Shown piece by piece: positions 59,055-64,000 of a stretch of 64,000 nt of DNA. Below the pieces are notes generated by a model. It saw only the letters and a program-made list of their open reading frames with translations, had not been told where the DNA came from and ran no database searches. A program made the position numbers and the translations under genes. This DNA is from Salvator merianae (lineage: Eukaryota > Chordata > Lepidosauria > Squamata > Teiidae). The stretch spans positions 84,208,863-84,272,862 of the forward strand of contig QVOM02000025.1 of NCBI GenBank assembly GCA_003586115.2. Direction: 5' to 3'. Every line of letters starts with the position of its first letter. Within the stretch, counting starts at the first letter, position 1.

Positions 59055-59280
59055 AAAGGATAGCTAGTAAGAGAGCCTTTTCTGTAGTGGCCCCTAGGGT
59101 TTGGAAGAGGCTTCTTGAAGTGATTCATTGGACACAGCCACTAAGTACTTTTCAGTGCCTGCTGAAAACTCATCTATTTAGCCAGACATTTGACGACAAA
59201 TTTTTCCCTCTCAGACTATTGTTGGATCTTTTTTTATTTGTACATTGTGGATTTTAATCCCCATCCCTACCTTTTGACTG
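59055..59280 (+). mobile_element. L2-type LINE 3' fragment
   Basis: GAGAGCCTTTTCTGTAGTGG, CCCCTAGGGTTTGGAAGAGG, CTGCTGAAAACTCATCTATT and TAGCCAGACATTTGACGACA match the L2 ORF2-end and 3' UTR order. The tail probably resumes at 59735-59850. Confidence 0.55.
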
Positions 59281-59734
59281 GGTTTCCACTTACCTAAGGA
59301 GCTGAGTTCAGAACAAGTACCCAGAGGGATGGACCATGATCGCAGCAAAAGATGCCTCCACGTCTTCATTTAAGAACACACAGGTGCCATTTCAAGTGCC
59401 AGTCCACAGTGCCAATGGTGAGGGCAGAAAGTCATGCCCTGCAAAACAGGCACCCCAGAAGGTGAGGTTGCCTGAAAATAGGGTGAGGTAGTCGCTGTGA
59501 TCTGCCTATTGCCACTGCATTTAAGATATTGTGGTAAAAATGCTTCACTAGAGTACCCCATGGGTAAGAGGAGATGTGACCTTAATCACTGTTAGTTTTG
59601 TGCTGGATCTACTGATCTTCTTTATCACTCTGGGACTCGGTAAAGGGTGCTTTGAAAAGGAAAGGAAGGGAAGGAAAACTGAAAGATTGCTATTGTTTTA
59701 ACTTCTCGTTCCTAGAGTTTTGGTGGTTTATTAT
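59281..59734. other. Unassigned insert between L2 pieces
   Basis: Nothing recognised. It may be an older insertion splitting the L2 copy. Confidence 0.3.
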
Positions 59735-59850
59735 TTTATTTTTTACACCACCCTGAAACTACAGTGAAGGATACAGCTGAAATGCTAAAATAAATAAATA
59801 AATAGATAAGCAAGCAAGCATAAATAAATAAATAAATAAATAAATAAACC
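59735..59850 (+). mobile_element. L2-type LINE tail with (AAAT)n
   Basis: ACACCACCCTGAAACTACAG, TGAAGGATACAGCTGAAATG then AATAAATA units, a CAAGCAAGCA break and a longer AAAT run to about 59847. Confidence 0.55.
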
Positions 59851-60120
59851 TGATAAGACCTATTAACCTAACAGCCAGCTTATTGATTAACAAGGAGGAG
59901 TATTTTATCAGTTTGTCACACTAAAATGTTCCCTTAATGGCCCCTTCTGTCCATTTAATTGTTTCTCTTCCACATTAGCAAAACATAAATTAAAAAATCA
60001 CCCTAATTTTCAGCTGAAGGTGGTTGTGAGGCAGTGGCATTCGAGACTTTAATTCTCTCCAGCCTAATTTGTACTTACCATTTTGCCTACTGGTAAAATG
60101 TGGTTACTTAGACTGACTTC

Positions 60121-60171
60121 CTTTCTTTCTCTCTCTCTCTCTCTCTCTCTCTTTCTTCTTCTTCTTCTTCT
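60121..60171. repeat. (CT)n and (CTT)n microsatellite
   Basis: CT units then TTC units directly adjoin the 3' end of the RTE element. On the minus strand this is its GAA-type tail. Confidence 0.95.
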
Positions 60172-60581
60172 TTGGCCTTAGTCCCGTTTGGTGGCGGGGT
60201 CGGCTCTTCTGGAACAGGTCCTCCATTTTTCACGGTCGAGGGCTTGGTCAGGGTGTAGTCGTGCAGCCTGGAGGTCGGAGTGCAGCGTATTGAGCCATCG
60301 CTGCTTTGGTCGGCCTTTCGGTCGTTTTCCAGCAATGTTGATCTTGAGGCCAATCTTCATGAGGGAATCGTCTTCGGCGTGCAGTGCATGTCCGTACCAT
60401 CGAAGGTGGGCTTCTCGCATCTTCTCTGTAATGGGCACCATGCCATACCGGTCGCGGATGTCCTCATTGCAGACGTGGCTGAAGCAGGTGATTCCACTGA
60501 TCCATTGCAGCATCTTCGTCTCCATGACGGCGAGGTGGCGTTCTGCGGTTTTCGTTATCGGCTAGCATTCGGCTCCGTAGA
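60172..60581 (-). mobile_element. RTE-clade LINE 3' end, 5'-truncated
   Basis: The minus strand holds the last part of the ORF, a very short 3' UTR (GGGACTAAGGCCAAA) and a GAA repeat tail, the compact end typical of RTE elements. It is CpG-rich compared with the window. The truncation point at about 60581 meets a CTTT-rich microsatellite. Confidence 0.75.
60178..60580 (-). pseudogene. RTE-clade ORF2 C-terminal fragment with one stop
   Basis: The reading is AFYGAEC, stop, PITKTAERHLAV, METKMLQWISGITCFSHVCN, EDIRDRYGMVPITEKMREAH, LRWYGHALHAEDDSLMKIGL, KRPKGRPKQRWLNTLHSDL and ends CSRRADPATKRD at 60178-60180. The pattern YG.E.W, ML.W..G.TR, REA.LRWYGH, RP.GRPK.RW and a final RADPATKR is characteristic of the C-terminal region of RTE-type proteins. 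The TAG at about 60559-60561 stands where the family has TGG (W). Apart from that the 115-codon frame is intact. Confidence 0.8.
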
Positions 60582-60622
60582 ATGCTTTCTCTCTCTTTCT
60601 CTTTCTCTCTATCTCTCTATAT
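60582..60622. repeat. CT-rich microsatellite
   Basis: TTTCTCTCTC and TCTCTATCTC units ending in ATATATGC, at the truncation point of the RTE copy. Confidence 0.85.
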
Positions 60623-62900
60623 ATGCATTCTTTTCTGTAATTGACACATTTGCAATGCTTTTAGGGGGTAGAAATGAACTATAAGATATGAAGAAGAGTA
60701 TATTTTGCAGAATCTCTTCGTACTGGTTTTTAAAGCCTTGAATTAAAATGCTTATTGGAAAATTCCAAGCCATTTCTACCTGGAGTACAGGCATCCCACC
60801 AACTGGGGAAATGGGGTGAGGGAAATGGAATGGTGGCCGATTTGAAAGTCTTGATTCTTGCGCTGAAACCAGGCCTGTGGTCTTCCATATCTTGGGTCCC
60901 ATCCGGGGGGGGGGGGGTATAGCACCATTATAGCTGTGCTACGGTGGGATCGACACACGTATCTGTGACAACCCCACCAAAACTTCACTAATTCCCCCCC
61001 GAAAATGTGCAACAACCTATGTGGGAAACCCAACACTGGTGGCACATTTTCCTGAAATAGTGCTATTACTTACCTTCTAGCTGGGCCACCATCACTGCTC
61101 TGGCCACCATGCATGTGTGGGGACCAAAAAAGTTAGCCATGCATGCATGGTAATGGCAACGCAAACATTCAGGTATTTCACGCCGGCAAAACATCTGGAT
61201 GTGCATGTCACTAAAACACTCACAGACAGTGTAAGCCCCCATGCTGTCTGTTCAGCAAGCAATAGTTTTGGAGGGAAGGCTTTTCTCTGGACTACTGCTC
61301 TCCATTGTGATATTCAGCTGGTGTCTGGAGCCAGCCTAGGTCTAAGAAAGTGAATCAATTGGCTCACTGCTCTGACTTTCCTATCCATATCCAGCTTTCA
61401 GGATCCAGAGGCAGCTTCTTCATGCTTCATTTGGACTGTGCTTGTTGCCACATAAGAATTTGATGGCAGACAAGCCTTTTGCTTGGATTGCTCCACAGTG
61501 CAAAAACTGTGGCAGGGAAGGCTCCAATGGGAAATCACTATGAAGTGGTCTTCCGGCATTACTAAACCTTAGACCACTCCAGCCTATTGGAGTAGACTAG
61601 ATCAGGATGTTCTAGTCCAGTCTATGCTCTGTCCTGTGCCGATGAAGCATACTAGGAGAGGGAGGGGCCTTCCCTAAAATGCACCAGCATATCACAATAA
61701 AATCATTATAAAAACAGATTAAACAGATTGGCTAATGTAGTGACAGTGTCTGCATGGGAAGGGGATGTTGTTCTTCAGTCACAGACCAGGCTTTAGTAGG
61801 AAACCTTTTGAGAAAACCAATAGATACAACTGTTAGCTTCTTCTATCCAATCAGGATAGTCCCCCAGACTTCCTTTTCCTCCTGTCTCTTCTGTCATATT
61901 TCCACTCAAGACCTTGGGTAGATACATTAAATCACAGTCAGACATGCTGTTTGTTCAACGTTTTGAGATGGTATCTTTTCTTGCCTTCAGGAACTGGGCT
62001 GAAATCCAGGTGAGTGACTGAAAATCATTAGATTTGATTGCTTGCAAAGTTTACACCATGGGAGAAAAAAGATGAGTTCTATGGTCAAATACAAAAGGAG
62101 TGTATTAAAGTGTCAATACTGAAGGCAGAGAGGTGGAAGGACTCAATGTATAAAGTGTGTGTTGATCTGAATGGCAGAGCTGGGATCAACCAAGTTATGC
62201 ACAAGGTGGCATGAGCTTTGGTAACCCATCAGGGCCTGAAGAAGTTCTCATTCACCTTGCCAGGTTATGCATATGAACAATGAAATCCATAGCATTGTCA
62301 TTTCTTCCTTTGATCTTCAACTATATTTTGGCACAGGTTTTCTACTCTACAGTGCTGATCATTCTTTTGTCTTTAATTGTACATCTTTGCTCATGACGTT
62401 GTGAGCAAAACTTGCAAAAATCAGCTTGCTAGCATTAATGGTGTGACTTCTGGGTGGGGTGAGGATAGTGGAAAAATGTCCTTCACTGAGTTCAGTGGGG
62501 GGTCTTTTCCCACCTCAGGCTTTTAGCCATGTTCTGATGATTTTCTGATTAATTCTTGCAAGCTAGCTGTGCTTAGTTTTGCAGACCTGCATATATGCAA
62601 ACATTAAACACCTCATTAGCTTGACTGAGGTCAACAGAATGTAAAAAAACAACAAAACAAAATGGTAAAAGCTTGACTCTGCAGGAGATACTTTAAGAAT
62701 CCATCACAGTGTTTCCAGTGATTTATTTCCTTTTGACTTCACAGATACTTAACTCTTTAATAGCAACTTAGTCTTGTGGCATTTTACACTTACTGTGTTA
62801 TTGTCAATGCAAGAAAAGTATCTGGTGCAATACAACAGGAAAAATCATTTTAAAAATTCAGATATAAATCTACCCTAAGACTGATTTTTAATTATTATTG
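60623..62900. other. Unassigned sequence
   Basis: A G run of 13 at 60905-60917. No repeat, exon or RNA gene recognised. TAGACCACTCCAGCCTATTG at 61570 recalls G-family wording but without the hairpin. Confidence 0.35.
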
Positions 62901-62904
62901 ACAA

Positions 62905-62936
62905 ATTAAATTAATTAATTAATTAATTAATTTAAA
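62905..62936. repeat. (TTAA)n microsatellite
   Basis: About seven TTAA units. Confidence 0.9.
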
Positions 62937-63054
62937 CAAACAGTTGCTATTTATGTGGAATTTTAATTAGTTTAGTCCCATTTCTAATCTGTGTGCATTT
63001 TGCTTTTATCGGTTGCAATCCATCCTGAAATCTTTGGTATAGCGATGGATATGA

Positions 63055-63105
63055 GTGTAAATATAAATAAATGAATGAATGAATGAATAAATAAATAAAT
63101 ATATA
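63055..63105. repeat. (AAAT)n / (GAAT)n microsatellite
   Basis: AAAT and GAAT units, interrupted. Confidence 0.9.
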
Positions 63106-64000
63106 AAAAATTCCTTGGGATATATTGTTCTACTTCAATCCAGAATACCATATTAAAGTAGGATGAAGCACCCACAAGAACCATAACAAAGTTTGTTTAA
63201 AATATTGTTATGCCACTTCCCATCCCAGGATCCTGAAACAGTTTACAAACAAACAGCAGCAACAAAACGACTGTGCATTTCATACTTCATCTGGGTTATC
63301 ACAGAGATCAAGCATGTGTGGACAGTCCCAGGTTTAATCACAGGTATTTTTGCAGGCAGCACTACAACAAGGAGTGAGGGAGGCTGAGAATAGAGGCTCC
63401 CATCTCACTAAAATATAAAATAATGACAACAGTGATTTTGGTGCCAACGATGTCTGAATGGTTTTATATTAAGTTTATTGCACTGATTAAGAATATGACT
63501 TCGGTTTTGCCAGATTGGCTCTAGTTTCTGAGATATTTAATAGTTAATTAATTAATTAGTTATGAATTGATATTAATGTCAATGCTTCAAAAAGTCACTT
63601 ATATAGCATTGCAGGCCTACAAACTGAAATACAAAATAATTATATGGGATATTTCATTACCTAAAGAGTCAAAAGAAAGACCAAAAGCTATTGCATCTGC
63701 TATCACACACAAGTCACATTGGGGGAATGCATTATTTTCATGGATGTCCATTATCTCCAAACTAGAACCAATTCAGCAAAAGTAATGGGAGTTTTGTATT
63801 CAGCACCCTCAAAGTACCCTAAATCCATTTAAAAAACCGTGGCACCTGAATTTTATTTTATTTTACTTTTTGTAGACCTGTGTAATGATAATGATAAAGG
63901 AAAGCAGAATTCAATCAAAAGATGAACACCTGATGCCTTTCAAATGTAACTGGTAACCGAACATCCACCAGTTTTATAGTGTCTTCAGATGTGAATAAAA
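63106..64000. other. Unassigned sequence to window end
   Basis: CACTTCCCATCCCAGGATCC TGAAACAGTTTACAAAC at 63213-63250 could be an inverse L2 tail. TTAATTAATTAATTAG at 63544-63559. Nothing else recognised. Confidence 0.35.

Noticed and set aside
60188..60684. Two + strand frames of 125 and 134 codons
   Set aside because: They are antisense to the RTE ORF2 fragment, whose minus-strand reading has clear family motifs.

Overview
This 64 kb window is non-coding vertebrate DNA, most likely from a squamate reptile (lizard, gecko or snake). The assignment is inferred from the repeats: a CR1 LINE with the amniote-type reverse transcriptase C-terminus and TTCTATG 3' repeats, L2-type LINE tails reading GCCGCCCCGAGTCT..AATAAATAAATA, an RTE-clade LINE, L1-type ORF2 ends, a tRNA-like SINE head, and many long tetranucleotide microsatellites. 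I see no complete host gene, no rRNA or tRNA gene, no CRISPR array and no prokaryotic organisation. Most open frames are translated microsatellites or frames inside repeats.

The dominant content is short non-autonomous DNA transposons. They fall into four related families, here named A, B, F and G. A, B and F share a terminal inverted repeat of the form GGSCCTKTTYRCACTT. Many copies have a 3-bp target-site duplication (TSD) that can be read at both ends: AAT, GAT, TGT, ATA, TCT, ATG, CTC, TAT, CCA, ATA, TTA, TCA, TTT, TGG. Family A is a fixed 180-bp foldback. Family B is about 490-530 bp. Family F is about 300-690 bp, longer where other elements have inserted. Family G has a conserved internal hairpin. 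The TSD sequences are varied, so they do not match the TWA preference of typical PIF/Harbinger elements, and no transposase is visible. Separate AT-rich elements with ends near TAGGGATGTGCA and 8-bp duplications look like hAT MITEs.

Layout: 0.9-1.3 kb L1 end; 3.7-5.6 kb hAT, F and G elements; 7.1-8.7 kb F, hAT-like and LINE tail; 9.2-10.2 kb L1 and L2; 12-14.2 kb hAT, A and F; 14.7-18.9 kb G elements, an F copy, a large compound microsatellite, and B inside G; 19.3-20.6 kb F and L2; 22.5-23.2 kb CR1 broken by a 125-base A run; 24.6-25.2 kb possible LTR remnant; 28.5-29.8 kb B, then A inside G; 30.7-32.9 kb L2/SINE, an exact 270-bp duplication beside a single N (probable assembly fault), and B; 33.6-36.6 kb an F copy holding two A copies, then G, F and A; 36.7-41.9 kb L2, F, hAT-like, G and A; 44.7-48.1 kb B inside F and a hAT MITE inside B; 49.7-51.4 kb L1, half B and a 315-bp tandem duplication; 52.6-58.1 kb F elements and SINE-like repeats; 59-60.6 kb L2 and RTE. 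The rest is ordinary AT-rich sequence in which I recognise nothing.

The nesting gives a relative order: G and F elements are older hosts, A and B inserted into them, and one hAT MITE inserted into a B copy. No genes act together here. The interest lies in this transposon community, two probable assembly faults, and a few unexplained unique stretches.
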